Assembly (NCBI GenBank): GCA_022702085.1
Contig: JAKONF010000148.1
Location: forward strand, 1 to 9,539
Source of the DNA: Rickettsiaceae bacterium
GTDB lineage: Bacteria; Pseudomonadota; Alphaproteobacteria; Rickettsiales; Rickettsiaceae
Length of the DNA: 9,539 nt
Reading direction: 5' to 3'
Numbering within the stretch: position 1 is the first letter of the stretch; each line of letters starts with the position of its first letter. The position numbers were made by a program, and so were the translations under genes. The notes below the pieces were generated by a model. It did not search any database. It saw nothing but the letters and a program-made list of their open reading frames with translations, and was not told the DNA's origin. Positions 1-8,093 of this stretch are shown here, piece after piece.

Positions 1-2082
1 ACCTCCTCTTTTTCCGATTATGCTAATAACATTGCCGCTGAATATAATTACTGGCTTGGTGACGCTTTTGCTTCAGGTGGCTCAAACGGTTACGATCACA
101 AAAAAATCGGTATCACTGCTAAAGGGGCATGGATTTCTGTGCAAAGACATTTTGAGGAGCTGGGGATTAACGTTCAAAAAGACATCATCACGGCTGTAGG
201 TATTGGTGACATGTCTGGAGATGTTTTCGGTAACGGATTATTGCGTTCTGATACTATAAAACTAATAGCAGCTTTTAATCATAAACACATATTTATTGAT
301 CCAAATCCTGATCCCAAGACAAGTTTTGATGAGAGAAAAAGATTGTTCTTCCTACCAGGTTCTAATTGGTCTGATTATAATCCTGATTTAATCTCTCAAG
401 GGGGCAGAGTATATAAACGCAGTACCAAATCAATTGAACTAACTTTGGAAGCCAAGAAATTATTAAATCTTGAGGTAAATGAGATAGATCCGGATAGCTT
501 GATAAAAGCTATTTTAATAGCTAATGTTGACCTTCTCTGGAATGGAGGCATTGGTACTTATATTAAGTCAAGTGATGAAGCGCACGCTAAAGTTGGTGAT
601 AAAGTCAATGACAATTTGAGATGTAACGGCAAAGATATCAGAGCTAAAGTTATCGCTGAAGGTGGTAATTTAGGCGTATCTCAATTAGGTAGAATAGAAT
701 ATAGTTACAAAGGCGGTTTGATTAATACCGATTTTATCGATAATTCAGCTGGCGTAGATTGCTCGGATCATGAAGTGAATATTAAAATTGCTTTGAATAA
801 TGCTTTAACTAAAAAAAAGCTAAATCTAGCAGAAAGAAATGAATTGCTTGCTCAAATGACTGATGAAGTTGCAGAATTAGTATTAGAGGATAACTATAAG
901 CAAACAAGAGCTATAAGCATCGCTCAGCTCTCGCCAACAGTAACTATGGAATTAGCTAGTCAGTTAATCATCTCGCTTGAGGATGAGAATCTACTAAATC
1001 CTGAAGTTGAATTTATACCTAACAGAGTTGAACTCGAACGTAAATGCCAATTTAAAGAAAGATTGACTAGACCTGAACAAGCAATTTTATTATCTTACAG
1101 CAAAATGTATATTTATCACCGTTTACTGTTGACCAGTGGCGAAGCAAATATTACAGAGGATCAGTATTTTACCTCTACACTAATAAATTATTTTCCGCGT
1201 GCTATGAGAGAGAAATTTAAAGATGAGATATTGACTCATCCTTTAAAAAGAGAAATTATTTTAACTGCTGTAACTAATAAAATTGTAAATCAGCTCACAG
1301 GTCCATTGCTAAATTCAATTATTATTGAAAATCCTACTGCTTTTTCTGAAATTATCAGAGCTTTTCAGGTAGTATGTGAAATTTTTGATTTGGATAATTT
1401 GTGGCATGAAGTTGATATATTACCGAGTACAATTAATATATCCATTAGAATGAGTATGTTTACTGACCTTACTCGTATTATGCGTAGAGGCATTACTTGG
1501 TTTATCAAAAATTATAATTCGCCAATTGATATTAATTCAGCTATAGATGAATATAAATCATCAGTCAATCGCCTTAGCCAAATAATTAGCAATTTACTAA
1601 TTGGCGATGATAAAGCAAAATATGAAGAAAAATTAAATGACTACAAGCAAGGTGGAGTTCCAGAAAATCTAGCGAGCAAGGTTGCCACGCTTGACATTTT
1701 AATTTCTACCTTTGATATAATTAATATTGCTAAGCTTCATAACTCAACTGATACTAAAGTAGCTAAATACTATTTTGAAGTTGGAGATATTTTTAATCTA
1801 AATTGGTTACGTAAAATATGTGATAAGCAAATTGATGATTCTTATTGGAATAGATTATCGATGCAATCTCTTAAAGACGATTTATATGATAAACAAAAAA
1901 GCCTAACTGCCAGAATAGTTGATAGTGATGCAAATGTAATGAAGTGGCTGAAAGATAATGAGAAAATTACTAAAATTTTCACAGATTTAGTACATACATT
2001 GAGTACTCAGAATGATATGTCTTCAAATATGGTGATATTGGCTAACAAAAAACTAGATATTATGCTTAAAAAACTTGGATAG
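1..2082 (+). CDS. gdhB: NAD-specific glutamate dehydrogenase, large (180-kDa) type, 3' part only
   Basis: The frame is open from the first base of the window to a TAG at 2080-2082, giving the C-terminal 693 residues; the family is usually about 1,600 residues, so over half lies upstream. It oxidises glutamate to 2-oxoglutarate and ammonia with NAD+, feeding amino-acid carbon into the TCA cycle in the cytosol. Family motifs visible are GGSNGYDHKK (fragment residues 26-35), GIGDMSGDVFGNG in the nucleotide-binding region (67-79), NGGIGTYIK near 180-190, and AEGGNLG followed by a conserved segment ending NSAGVDCSDHEVN. The rest is the family's long helical C-terminal region, with no internal stop. 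The GTG at 139 lies inside the conserved region and is not a start. The next gene begins 3 nt after the stop, implying cotranscription. The family is secure; gdhB is one of several symbols used for it. Confidence 0.95.
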   Translation, partial: TSSFSDYANNIAAEYNYWLGDAFASGGSNGYDHKKIGITAKGAWISVQRHFEELGINVQKDIITAVGIGDMSGDVFGNGLLRSDTIKLIAAFNHKHIFIDPNPDPKTSFDERKRLFFLPGSNWSDYNPDLISQGGRVYKRSTKSIELTLEAKKLLNLEVNEIDPDSLIKAILIANVDLLWNGGIGTYIKSSDEAHAKVGDKVNDNLRCNGKDIRAKVIAEGGNLGVSQLGRIEYSYKGGLINTDFIDNSAGVDCSDHEVNIKIALNNALTKKKLNLAERNELLAQMTDEVAELVLEDNYKQTRAISIAQLSPTVTMELASQLIISLEDENLLNPEVEFIPNRVELERKCQFKERLTRPEQAILLSYSKMYIYHRLLLTSGEANITEDQYFTSTLINYFPRAMREKFKDEILTHPLKREIILTAVTNKIVNQLTGPLLNSIIIENPTAFSEIIRAFQVVCEIFDLDNLWHEVDILPSTINISIRMSMFTDLTRIMRRGITWFIKNYNSPIDINSAIDEYKSSVNRLSQIISNLLIGDDKAKYEEKLNDYKQGGVPENLASKVATLDILISTFDIINIAKLHNSTDTKVAKYYFEVGDIFNLNWLRKICDKQIDDSYWNRLSMQSLKDDLYDKQKSLTARIVDSDANVMKWLKDNEKITKIFTDLVHTLSTQNDMSSNMVILANKKLDIMLKKLG

Positions 2083-2085
2083 TAA

Positions 2086-2502
2086 ATGGTATTGAACTTA
2101 AAACAAGCTAGATTAGATTTAGGTCTCTCTATTGAGGAAATATCTGAAAGTTTAAAAATCAGAAAAAAATACTTAGTAGCCCTAGAAGAAGGAGAATACG
2201 ACATATTACCAGGTAATACGTATGTAGTTGGTTATTTAAAGTCTTATAGTAAGTTTTTAAAAATTGAATTTGAAAATATAAATATTGATGCGCAAGATAA
2301 AATTAAAATAGCTAATGTTGAGATAAAAAATTCAAAAACTCAAAGTTATTTAGTGGTTATCTCTATCTTTTTCTTAGCTGTTATTGTTATAGCATATTAT
2401 CAAATTTTCAGTAATAAAGGTGAGGAAATGATGAACACTTATCCTAATTCTGAGATTGATGCTGAGCAACTTAATTTAAATGATAGGTATGAGTATAAAT
2501 AA
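2086..2502 (+). CDS. RodZ-like short membrane-anchored helix-turn-helix protein
   Basis: A 138-residue protein. Residues 4-60 resemble the HTH_25/RodZ N-terminal domain: LKQARLDLGLSIEEISESLK, then a helix with RKKYLVALEEG and the typical LPGNTYVVGYLKSY stretch. Residues 87-107 form one hydrophobic membrane segment (SYLVVISIFFLAVIVIAYYQ), followed by about 30 polar residues predicted to be periplasmic. RodZ links MreB to the envelope through this cytoplasmic HTH and a single membrane span. Here the large C-terminal periplasmic domain of standard RodZ is absent, so this is either a reduced RodZ or a RodZ-like regulator. It starts 3 nt after the glutamate dehydrogenase stop with no clear Shine-Dalgarno sequence, so translation is probably coupled, and its end overlaps the next gene. 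Fold assignment is good; the cellular role is inferred. Confidence 0.8.
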   Translation: MVLNLKQARLDLGLSIEEISESLKIRKKYLVALEEGEYDILPGNTYVVGYLKSYSKFLKIEFENINIDAQDKIKIANVEIKNSKTQSYLVVISIFFLAVIVIAYYQIFSNKGEEMMNTYPNSEIDAEQLNLNDRYEYK

Positions 2503-2740
2503 TAAAAATATAGATCAGCTTTATCATCAAATTGATCAAGACGTTGATAACTTAATACAAGATCTAGCACATCATAAAGAAGAAATAGCTTATTTAAGCG
2601 AACAAAACACTAAGTTAAAAGAACAAAGAGAACAAGTTTTAGAGCAGTTAACAGGGTACGTAACTGAACTAAATAATTTAAAAGCTGAACTAAAATCTAT
2701 TATCGCTAACGCTGATAATAGGGATAAGCAGATAGGTTAA
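2480..2740 (+). CDS. Short coiled-coil protein upstream of zapA (ZauP-like by position)
   Basis: An 86-residue, highly charged protein that is almost entirely heptad-like from about residue 11 to 78 (for example LSEQNTKLKEQREQVLEQL); no signal peptide or membrane segment. Two starts are possible: ATG at 2480, overlapping the preceding gene by 23 nt, or ATG at 2489, which gives MSINNKN. Neither has a well-spaced Shine-Dalgarno sequence. A small coiled-coil gene directly before zapA is known in several proteobacteria; in Caulobacter the product, ZauP, forms a pair with ZapA that focuses the Z-ring. The call rests on position and coiled-coil character, not on residue-level recognition. The stop lies 4 nt before zapA, so coupled expression is likely. 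Confidence 0.7.
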   Translation: MIGMSINNKNIDQLYHQIDQDVDNLIQDLAHHKEEIAYLSEQNTKLKEQREQVLEQLTGYVTELNNLKAELKSIIANADNRDKQIG

Positions 2741-2744
2741 TGTA

Positions 2745-3068
2745 ATGTCACTAGTAACTATCACAATTAATAATAAAAATTTTCAATTATCATGTAGCGA
2801 AGGTTCAGAGAGAGAATTATCTATGCTGGTAGATATTTTGAATGGCAAAATCAATGATATTAAAAATACTAGTCCCAATGCATCATTTGAATTAACTTTA
2901 GTAATGACAGCTCTGTCACTGCAAAGTGAATTGCAAACACTAAAAAGTAGAATTTTTGATGAAGAATCTAGTAAAATCAATAAAGATGATGAAAAATTTT
3001 CTGAAACTTTAAGTACCATTGCTGGTTATCTTGAGAATTTAGCTCAAAAACTTAATAGGTACAAATGA
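2745..3068 (+). CDS. zapA: Cell division protein ZapA
   Basis: A 107-residue protein of normal ZapA length. The N-terminal beta region follows the family pattern VTITINNKNFQLSCSEGSER (residues 4-23), then helix MLVDILNGKINDIK (27-40) and the long helix ELTLVMTALSLQSELQTLK (49-67) that forms the coiled-coil dimer/tetramer interface; the C-terminus is polar and helical. ZapA binds FtsZ in the cytoplasm and bundles its filaments at the division site. The gene follows the coiled-coil gene by 4 nt. A 6S RNA lies directly downstream, the arrangement known from E. coli and many other proteobacteria, which supports both calls. Confidence 0.92.
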   Translation: MSLVTITINNKNFQLSCSEGSERELSMLVDILNGKINDIKNTSPNASFELTLVMTALSLQSELQTLKSRIFDEESSKINKDDEKFSETLSTIAGYLENLAQKLNRYK

Positions 3069-3120
3069 CATTCTCTAGCAGCAGGCGGCATTATAACTCA
3101 ACTAATTTTGGCTTTAATAT

Positions 3121-3149
3121 TTGACAATTTGATATTATGATTATATCCT
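3121..3149 (+). promoter_or_regulatory. Sigma70-type promoter of the 6S RNA
   Basis: A perfect -35 TTGACA at 3121-3126, a 17-nt spacer, and a -10 TATCCT at 3144-3149 (four of six matches to TATAAT). The predicted transcription start, about 3156, falls just before the closing stem of the folded RNA. This is the best-formed promoter in the window, and its position agrees independently with the RNA call. Confidence 0.75.
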
Positions 3150-3155
3150 ATTTAA

Positions 3156-3316
3156 AAATAGGCTACTTGGTTTGTTAGGTTTTAGTATATACCCTAGGAC
3201 TATAATTTTTAATTAGGATTCTGTCCCTTTTAGCTGCCGTGGCACTAAAATATGGGATCCAACTTGTACACAGAGGTTCTCAAGAGGATCTTTACCAACG
3301 GCTAAAGTGGTCTAAT
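3156..3316 (+). ncRNA. ssrS: 6S RNA (RNA polymerase-binding regulatory RNA)
   Basis: About 160 nt that folds into the 6S plan. The closing stem pairs 3159-3168 with 3305-3314 (AGGCTACTT with AAGTGGTCT, including G-T pairs). A second stem pairs GTT(a)GGT at 3174-3180 with ACCAAC at 3294-3299, with one bulge. A large central bubble follows, with a CTTG/CAAG mini-hairpin (3263-3266 with 3281-3284) on its 3' strand, as in E. coli 6S. The terminal arm uses CCC/GGG (3225-3227 with 3254-3256) and TTTTAG/CTAAAA (3228-3233 with 3245-3250), capped by TGC-CGTG-GCA. 6S RNA mimics an open promoter and sequesters the housekeeping sigma holoenzyme. The site just after zapA is the classic location. Ends are approximate; no strong intrinsic terminator is seen, so the transcript may run into the lipoprotein gene. 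Confidence 0.85.
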
Positions 3317-3344
3317 TATTTCAAATTTTCAGAAGAGAAAATAA

Positions 3345-3482
3345 ATGCGCCAAACTATTTTATTGTTAAGTCTCGTAGGTATTACTTTCTTAGTATCAAG
3401 TTGCAATACCATTAAAGGTATGGGTCAAGATATTAAAAAAGGCGGCGAAGCAATAGAAGAATCTGCAGATAAAAATAAGTGA
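3345..3482 (+). CDS. Entericidin A/B family small lipoprotein
   Basis: A 45-residue ORF. MRQ is followed by a hydrophobic stretch (ILLLSLVGITFLV) and a lipobox VSSC with the lipidated Cys at residue 20. The mature part begins CNTIKGMGQDIKKGGEAIEE, the signature of entericidins (C-N-T-x-x-G-x-G-x-D-I-x-x-G-G-x-A-I). A purine-rich AGAAGAG sits 6-8 nt before the ATG. Signal peptidase II processing would give a peptide of about 26 residues anchored in the envelope, most likely the outer membrane. In E. coli the ecnA/ecnB pair was described as an antidote/toxin system linked to stationary-phase lysis; many alphaproteobacteria carry a single copy of unclear role, as here. It lies about 30 nt after the 6S RNA and may share its transcript. 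Confidence 0.9.
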   Translation: MRQTILLLSLVGITFLVSSCNTIKGMGQDIKKGGEAIEESADKNK

Positions 3483-3510
3483 TTTATCAAACTCAAAGCA
3501 ATTTATATTC

Positions 3511-3538
3511 TTGTATAAGTATCTTTTGAACTTATAAT
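3511..3538 (+). promoter_or_regulatory. Candidate promoter for pheS-pheT-glpX
   Basis: TTGTAT at 3511-3516, a 16-nt spacer and a perfect TATAAT at 3533-3538 lie 114 nt before pheS. The region also contains an inverted repeat, TATAAGT (3514-3520) with ACTTATA (3530-3536), which could be a hairpin or operator. In sequence this rich in A+T a TATAAT can arise by chance (another is at 3552-3557), so support is moderate at best. Confidence 0.35.
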
Positions 3539-3589
3539 ATCTATCATATTTTATAATTTCTTGTTAACTTAAGCTATTTAGCCTATTTA

Positions 3590-3655
3590 ATGATTGTCAT
3601 AATAGATAAAATGATCTATTTTTTTGATTATTTTATTGTTAATTACGTAATATGA
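3590..3655 (+). CDS. Possible Phe-rich leader ORF before pheS
   Basis: A 21-codon ORF from ATG at 3590 to TGA at 3653-3655, whose stop overlaps the pheS start (ATGA). The peptide contains IYFFDYF, with three Phe codons (TTT at 3620, 3623 and 3632) and three Tyr codons. A second in-frame ATG at 3611 gives a 14-residue version. Phe-rich leader peptides control pheST by attenuation in enterobacteria (pheL). Here the Phe codons coincide with the T tract of a small hairpin. There is no convincing ribosome-binding site, and A+T-rich DNA yields Phe, Tyr and Ile codons easily, so this is a suggestion only. Confidence 0.25.
   Translation: MIVIIDKMIYFFDYFIVNYVI
3601..3625 (+). terminator. T-tailed hairpin in the pheS leader
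   Basis: AATAGAT (3601-3607) pairs perfectly with ATCTATT (3614-3620) around a 6-nt loop, and a run of T continues to 3625. The form is that of an intrinsic terminator, but the stem is only 7 bp with one G-C pair. It could end the 6S/entericidin transcript or act as an attenuator, since it is only 26 nt before pheS, leaving little room for a further promoter. Confidence 0.35.
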
Positions 3656-4680
3656 CAGATGATATTCTCTCTTTAGCTAAAGGAAAAATTGCTGAAATTA
3701 GTAGCCTTGAGGCTTTACAAAATATCAAAGTAGAATTATTGGGTAAAAACAGTTCTATTACTGCTGAACTGAAAAAACTAAGTTCTTTAGCTGAAGATGA
3801 GCGCAAAATATTTGGCCAAAAAATTAATCAAATTAAAGAGCAAATTCAACAATTATTAAATACCAAATTTAAAAATTTAGAAGAGCAAGAATTAGCAAAA
3901 AAATTTGCTTTAGAAAAACTCGATTTATCAATGCCTGGAAGAGCAAGTTACCGCGGTAGTATCCATCCGATTACTCAAAGCTTAGCTGAATTTATGCAAA
4001 TCTTTGCAGGATTTGGTTTTGAAGTAAAAGAAGGCCCTAGTATTGAAAGCGATTGGTATAATTTTACTGCCTTGAATATTGACAAAAATCATCCAGCGCG
4101 GCAAATGCATGACACTTTTTACTTAAAAAAAGGTGATATTTTACGTACCCATACCTCTCCTACGCAAATCCGTACTATGGAATTAGGCAAACCACCTTTT
4201 AAATTTGTAGCACCTGGGAGGACTTATCGCTCAGATTCAGATGTAACCCATACACCAATGTTTCACCAAATTGAAGGGATGATTATCGATAAAGATATCA
4301 AAATGGGTCATTTAAAGTATGTAATTGCTTCTATGATTAGACAGTTTTTTGAACAACCAAATATCGATATACGCTTTAGACCTAGTTTTTTTCCATTCAC
4401 TGAGCCTTCTGCTGAAGTAGATCTTAAATTTAAAAATAGTGATAATTGGCTTGAAGTTTTGGGCTGCGGTATGGTGCATCCTATTGTTCTACAAAATTGT
4501 GGTATTGATTCCGAAGAATATACGGGCTTCGCTTTCGGTTTAGGTTTAGAGAGATTTGCTATGCTTAAATATGGTATTCAGGATCTAAGGCAATTTTATG
4601 AAGGAGACTATCGTTGGCTAAATCACTATAATTTTGCAGTCCTTGATATTCCTAACTTAGTAAGTGGTTTAACTAAATGA
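3652..4680 (+). CDS. pheS: Phenylalanyl-tRNA synthetase alpha subunit
   Basis: A complete 342-residue protein of normal family length. The N-terminal 85 residues are a Lys/Glu-rich coiled coil that contacts tRNA-Phe. The class II catalytic core follows: motif 1 region GSIHPITQ near residue 102, motif 2 [18 protein letters not shown] (189-206), and motif 3 [14 protein letters not shown] (292-305) with the ATP-binding Arg. With PheT it forms the alpha2-beta2 enzyme that charges tRNA-Phe in the cytosol. No clear Shine-Dalgarno sequence precedes the ATG; a short upstream ORF ending on it (ATGA) could supply ribosomes. The TGA at 4678-4680 overlaps the pheT start, as expected for subunits made in equal amounts. 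Confidence 0.97.
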   Translation: MTDDILSLAKGKIAEISSLEALQNIKVELLGKNSSITAELKKLSSLAEDERKIFGQKINQIKEQIQQLLNTKFKNLEEQELAKKFALEKLDLSMPGRASYRGSIHPITQSLAEFMQIFAGFGFEVKEGPSIESDWYNFTALNIDKNHPARQMHDTFYLKKGDILRTHTSPTQIRTMELGKPPFKFVAPGRTYRSDSDVTHTPMFHQIEGMIIDKDIKMGHLKYVIASMIRQFFEQPNIDIRFRPSFFPFTEPSAEVDLKFKNSDNWLEVLGCGMVHPIVLQNCGIDSEEYTGFAFGLGLERFAMLKYGIQDLRQFYEGDYRWLNHYNFAVLDIPNLVSGLTK

Positions 4681-7058
4681 AATTTACCTTATCAATTTTA
4701 AAAAAATTTTTAGATACTGAAGCTTCTTTAGCAGAAATAGTCGCCTGTTTAACTTCTATAGGCCTTGAAGTTGAAGAAGTAATTGATAAAGGAAATGAGC
4801 TAAGAGATTTCTCAGTAGCCCAAATCATTGACGCCTCGCCTCACCCTAATGCTGACAAATTACAAATTTGCCAAGTACAAACCAGAGATCAAGTTTTACA
4901 GATAGTTTGTGGAGCTCCTAATGCCCGCAAAAATATTAAAGTTGTATTAGCAAATGTTGGTGTTGTAATTCCTAATGGAAATTTTAAAATTAAAAATTCT
5001 GAAATTAGAGGGGTAAGTAGCTGCGGTATGCTTTGCTCTGAAGATGAACTTATGGTAGGCAGCTCTAGCAGTGGCATTATCGAGCTACCTCAAGATGCAG
5101 AAATTGGCCAACCATTTGCTAAATATTATGGTTTTGCTGATCCAGTTTTGCATATTAATGTAACGCCAAATCGAGGAGACGCCTTAAGTGTTTTAGGTAT
5201 TGCTAGAGATCTAGCAGCTTCTGGGCTTGGCACATTTAATTATCCAATTATTCCTACCATCAAAGAAAGTTTCATTACTGATTTCACAGTATCAGTAGAA
5301 GATAAACAAGCTTGTCCTTTATTTGCTATCCGTGAGATTCACAATATAAATCCAAATAGTACTAGTCCTGAGTGGCTAAAGCAATTTTTAGATAATGTTG
5401 GTATAGGATCTATTTCAGCAATTGTCGATATTACTAATTATATCTGCATAGCTTATGGTCAACCCATGCATGCTTATGATGCGTCAAAAATTAGCCAGCA
5501 GCTGCGAATAAGAAAATTAACAGCCCAAGCAAAGTTTTCAGCTTTGAATGATAAAGGATATAATTTAGAACCAGGTGATTTGGTTATTGAAAGTGGTGAT
5601 CAGGTTCAGTGCTTAGCTGGTATTATTGGCGGTAAGGCGTCTTGCGTAGATGATAAAACAACTAAGATAATCTTAGAAGCCGCTCACTTTGAGGCAGCGC
5701 AAGTTATTAGCACTGGTAGAAGAACTAATATTGAAAGTGATTCAAGATATAGATTTGAACGTAAAATCAATCCTGGCTTTACTCTCACTGCCTTAGAAAT
5801 AGCTACGCAGTTGATCCTAGATATTTGCGGCGGTGATGTTTCTAACGTACTCTCTTCCGACAATCAGGATTCTACTGTCAAAACTTTGAGCTGGCCTATC
5901 GCAAGCCTTGAGAAAATTACCGGCTTAACTATTGATAGCGCAATAATTATTAGCATTTTAACCAAGCTAGGTTTCGATCCTAAATTAAATAATCAAAATA
6001 TTGACTTAAAGATTCCTTCTTGGCGGCATGACATAACTATCAAAGAAGATATTGTCGAAGAGATCACTAGAATATATGGTTATGATGACATCCCTGAAAT
6101 TGTATTACCCAAAACTGAATTCAAATATAGTGTTAATAAAAACCAATCATTGATGAATGATGTTAGAAGATCACTAGCCTTCATGGGTTATAATGAGATT
6201 GTATCATGGTCATTTACTAATAGTAAGCTCTCGGAGTTATTTACCGGACACAAAGAAGAGTTATTTTTGCAAAATCCCATAAGTGCTGATCTAGACTATA
6301 TGCGACCTTCTATACTGCCTAATATTCTGCAAATGGTAGCTAAAAATATTAACCGTTCTTTTAAGAATCAAGCATTATTTGAAGTTGGACCAGTGTTCAA
6401 AGGCACTCTGCCACAAGATGAAATTGTCACGGCTACTGGCATTAAATATGGCACAAATATTCCTAAAAACTGTCATGAAAATGCTCGCCAAATTGATCCA
6501 TTTGACATTAAAGCCGATTTAGAATATGTGCTTGAATTTATAGGTATATCACTATCTAAATTTCAGCTAGGCATTGCAAGTAGTTATTTTCATCCAACAA
6601 GATCAGCTAGTCTCAATTTAGGTAAAAACAAGGTGGCTGAGTTTGGTCAAATTCATCCCCAAATACTGAAAGCCTTTGGTATTGATATCAGCATCATGGC
6701 CTTTGAACTAAATCTTTCTAATTTACCAAAAAGTAAAACTAAATTTGGTATGCGCAATGAGTACAGACCATCAGATTTTCAGCCAAGTATTAGGGATTTT
6801 GCTTTTATTGTCGATATCGATCAACCTGCTGGTGAAATTATAAACTACGTACTGAATATAGATAAAACTTTGATAAAATCAGTTGATCTATTTGACGTTT
6901 ATGTTGGTAATAAACTGCCACCAGACAAAAAATCGCTAGCATTTTCTATTTATATCCAAGCCGATCGTACTCTCAATGAGCATGATTTAAACTCTTTAAG
7001 CGACAAAATCATCAGTGCTATGACGCAAAAATTTAATGCTGTTTTAAGGTATCAATGA
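4677..7058 (+). CDS. pheT: Phenylalanyl-tRNA synthetase beta subunit
   Basis: A complete 793-residue protein with the full bacterial PheT layout. An EMAP-II-like OB fold tRNA-binding domain lies at about 44-148 ([29 protein letters not shown]). Next come the [20 protein letters not shown] segment at 161-180, the B3/4 editing domain at about 210-375 ([27 protein letters not shown]), the B5 domain at about 405-475 ([20 protein letters not shown]), a catalytic-like core, and the C-terminal ferredoxin-like anticodon-binding domain from about 697 ([25 protein letters not shown]). The subunit supports aminoacylation and clears mischarged Tyr-tRNA-Phe. The start is fixed by the 4-nt overlap with pheS. 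The stop is part of ATGATG, which also provides the start of glpX. Confidence 0.97.
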   Translation: MKFTLSILKKFLDTEASLAEIVACLTSIGLEVEEVIDKGNELRDFSVAQIIDASPHPNADKLQICQVQTRDQVLQIVCGAPNARKNIKVVLANVGVVIPNGNFKIKNSEIRGVSSCGMLCSEDELMVGSSSSGIIELPQDAEIGQPFAKYYGFADPVLHINVTPNRGDALSVLGIARDLAASGLGTFNYPIIPTIKESFITDFTVSVEDKQACPLFAIREIHNINPNSTSPEWLKQFLDNVGIGSISAIVDITNYICIAYGQPMHAYDASKISQQLRIRKLTAQAKFSALNDKGYNLEPGDLVIESGDQVQCLAGIIGGKASCVDDKTTKIILEAAHFEAAQVISTGRRTNIESDSRYRFERKINPGFTLTALEIATQLILDICGGDVSNVLSSDNQDSTVKTLSWPIASLEKITGLTIDSAIIISILTKLGFDPKLNNQNIDLKIPSWRHDITIKEDIVEEITRIYGYDDIPEIVLPKTEFKYSVNKNQSLMNDVRRSLAFMGYNEIVSWSFTNSKLSELFTGHKEELFLQNPISADLDYMRPSILPNILQMVAKNINRSFKNQALFEVGPVFKGTLPQDEIVTATGIKYGTNIPKNCHENARQIDPFDIKADLEYVLEFIGISLSKFQLGIASSYFHPTRSASLNLGKNKVAEFGQIHPQILKAFGIDISIMAFELNLSNLPKSKTKFGMRNEYRPSDFQPSIRDFAFIVDIDQPAGEIINYVLNIDKTLIKSVDLFDVYVGNKLPPDKKSLAFSIYIQADRTLNEHDLNSLSDKIISAMTQKFNAVLRYQ

Positions 7059-8035
7059 TGGAAATTTTGGAAAAAAATATTAAGCTTGAAAACTATATAT
7101 TAGCAGCTTTAAGAGCTACAGAATCTGCAGCTTTTGCTGCTTACAAATTGATAGGCAAAGGCGATGAAAAAGAGGCTGATAAAAAAGCTGTAGATGCCAT
7201 GCGCTCTTGCCTTAATGAAATGGATATCAAGGGTACTATTGTTATCGGCGAAGGGGAGAGAGACCAAGCTCCAATGCTCTATATCGGCGAAAAAGTAGGT
7301 ACTAAATGGGGAGCTGAATTTGGTCCTGAATTAGATATTGCCCTTGATCCATTGGAAGGTACCACTATTCTAGCTACTGGTGGAGCTGGCTCACTTACCG
7401 TACTTGCCCTTACCCATAAAGGCGGTTTTCTGCACGCGCCAGATGTCTATATGGATAAAATTGCTATTGGTTTTGATTTTAAGGAAATTTTAATTGATCT
7501 AAATAACTCAGTTAAAGAAAATTTGAGTAATGTAGCCAAAGCTAAAAAATGTGCTGTTTCTGATCTGATAGTATCTGTTTTGAAGCGTTCTCGTCATGAA
7601 GAATTGATTGCCAAAGTAAGAGAAACAGGTGCTAGAGTTAAATTATTTGGTGATGGAGATATTGCTAGCGTTATTGAAACCACTATGCCTGGTAATGCTG
7701 ATATATATATGGGCATTGGTGGTGCGCCAGAAGGAGTACTTGCTGCCGCTGCATTAAAAACAATTGGCGGACAGATGCGCGCTAGATTAATATGGGATAA
7801 TGAAAAGCAAAAAAATCGTGCTTTTGGCATGGGCATAACAGATTTCAATCGCCAATATGATTTACATGATTTAGCATCGCGAGATGTGATTTTTTTAGCA
7901 ACTGGCGTAACTACGGGATCGCTTCTACAAGGCGTTCACTTTGAGGAAAAGAGAACAACTACTCATTCTTTGATTATGGATTCAGCAACAGGTAAAGTTA
8001 GAAAAATAAAAACTAAGAATATATTAATTGATTAA
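7055..8035 (+). CDS. glpX: Class II fructose-1,6-bisphosphatase GlpX
   Basis: A 326-residue protein of normal GlpX length. It hydrolyses fructose 1,6-bisphosphate to fructose 6-phosphate, the committed step of gluconeogenesis, in the cytosol with divalent metal. Family motifs with their acidic metal ligands are present: KGDEKEAD with Asp37, IGEGERD with Glu66 and Glu68, LDPLEGT with Asp98 and Glu101, and GGAPEGV with Glu226. Further hallmarks are ATGGAGSLTVLA and HAPDVYMDKIAIG. No active-site loss is visible. The start is either ATG at 7055 (4-nt overlap with pheT) or the adjacent ATG at 7058; both imply translational coupling to pheT. Some GlpX enzymes also act on sedoheptulose 1,7-bisphosphate, which sequence alone cannot settle. 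Confidence 0.95.
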   Translation: MMEILEKNIKLENYILAALRATESAAFAAYKLIGKGDEKEADKKAVDAMRSCLNEMDIKGTIVIGEGERDQAPMLYIGEKVGTKWGAEFGPELDIALDPLEGTTILATGGAGSLTVLALTHKGGFLHAPDVYMDKIAIGFDFKEILIDLNNSVKENLSNVAKAKKCAVSDLIVSVLKRSRHEELIAKVRETGARVKLFGDGDIASVIETTMPGNADIYMGIGGAPEGVLAAAALKTIGGQMRARLIWDNEKQKNRAFGMGITDFNRQYDLHDLASRDVIFLATGVTTGSLLQGVHFEEKRTTTHSLIMDSATGKVRKIKTKNILID

Positions 8036-8058
8036 GTTTTTATAATTTTATGTTAATT

Positions 8059-8081
8059 TATAAATAGTCAATATATTTATA
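8059..8081. other. A+T inverted repeat downstream of glpX
   Basis: TATAAATA (8059-8066) and TATTTATA (8074-8081) form a perfect 8-bp inverted repeat around a 7-nt loop, with no G-C pair and no T tract. It lies between glpX and the next ATG (8094). It may be a weak transcript end, a promoter element for the downstream gene, or a chance product of base composition. Confidence 0.25.
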
Positions 8082-8093
8082 GAGAATTAGCTC

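Noticed and set aside
139..141. GTG as the start of the glutamate dehydrogenase reading frame
   Set aside because: The frame is open back to base 1 and upstream codons encode the conserved GGSNGYDHKK motif, so the gene is simply cut by the window edge.
2007..3019. Minus-strand ORFs at 2007-2204 and 2783-3019
   Set aside because: They lie opposite the well-supported glutamate dehydrogenase, RodZ-like and zapA frames and show no recognisable protein features.
3314..3344. Intrinsic terminator for the 6S RNA
   Set aside because: No stable stem followed by a T run is visible between the closing stem and the lipoprotein start.
4889..7848. Minus-strand ORFs at 4889-5077 and 7594-7848
   Set aside because: They are shadows within pheT and glpX, which carry clear family motifs on the plus strand.
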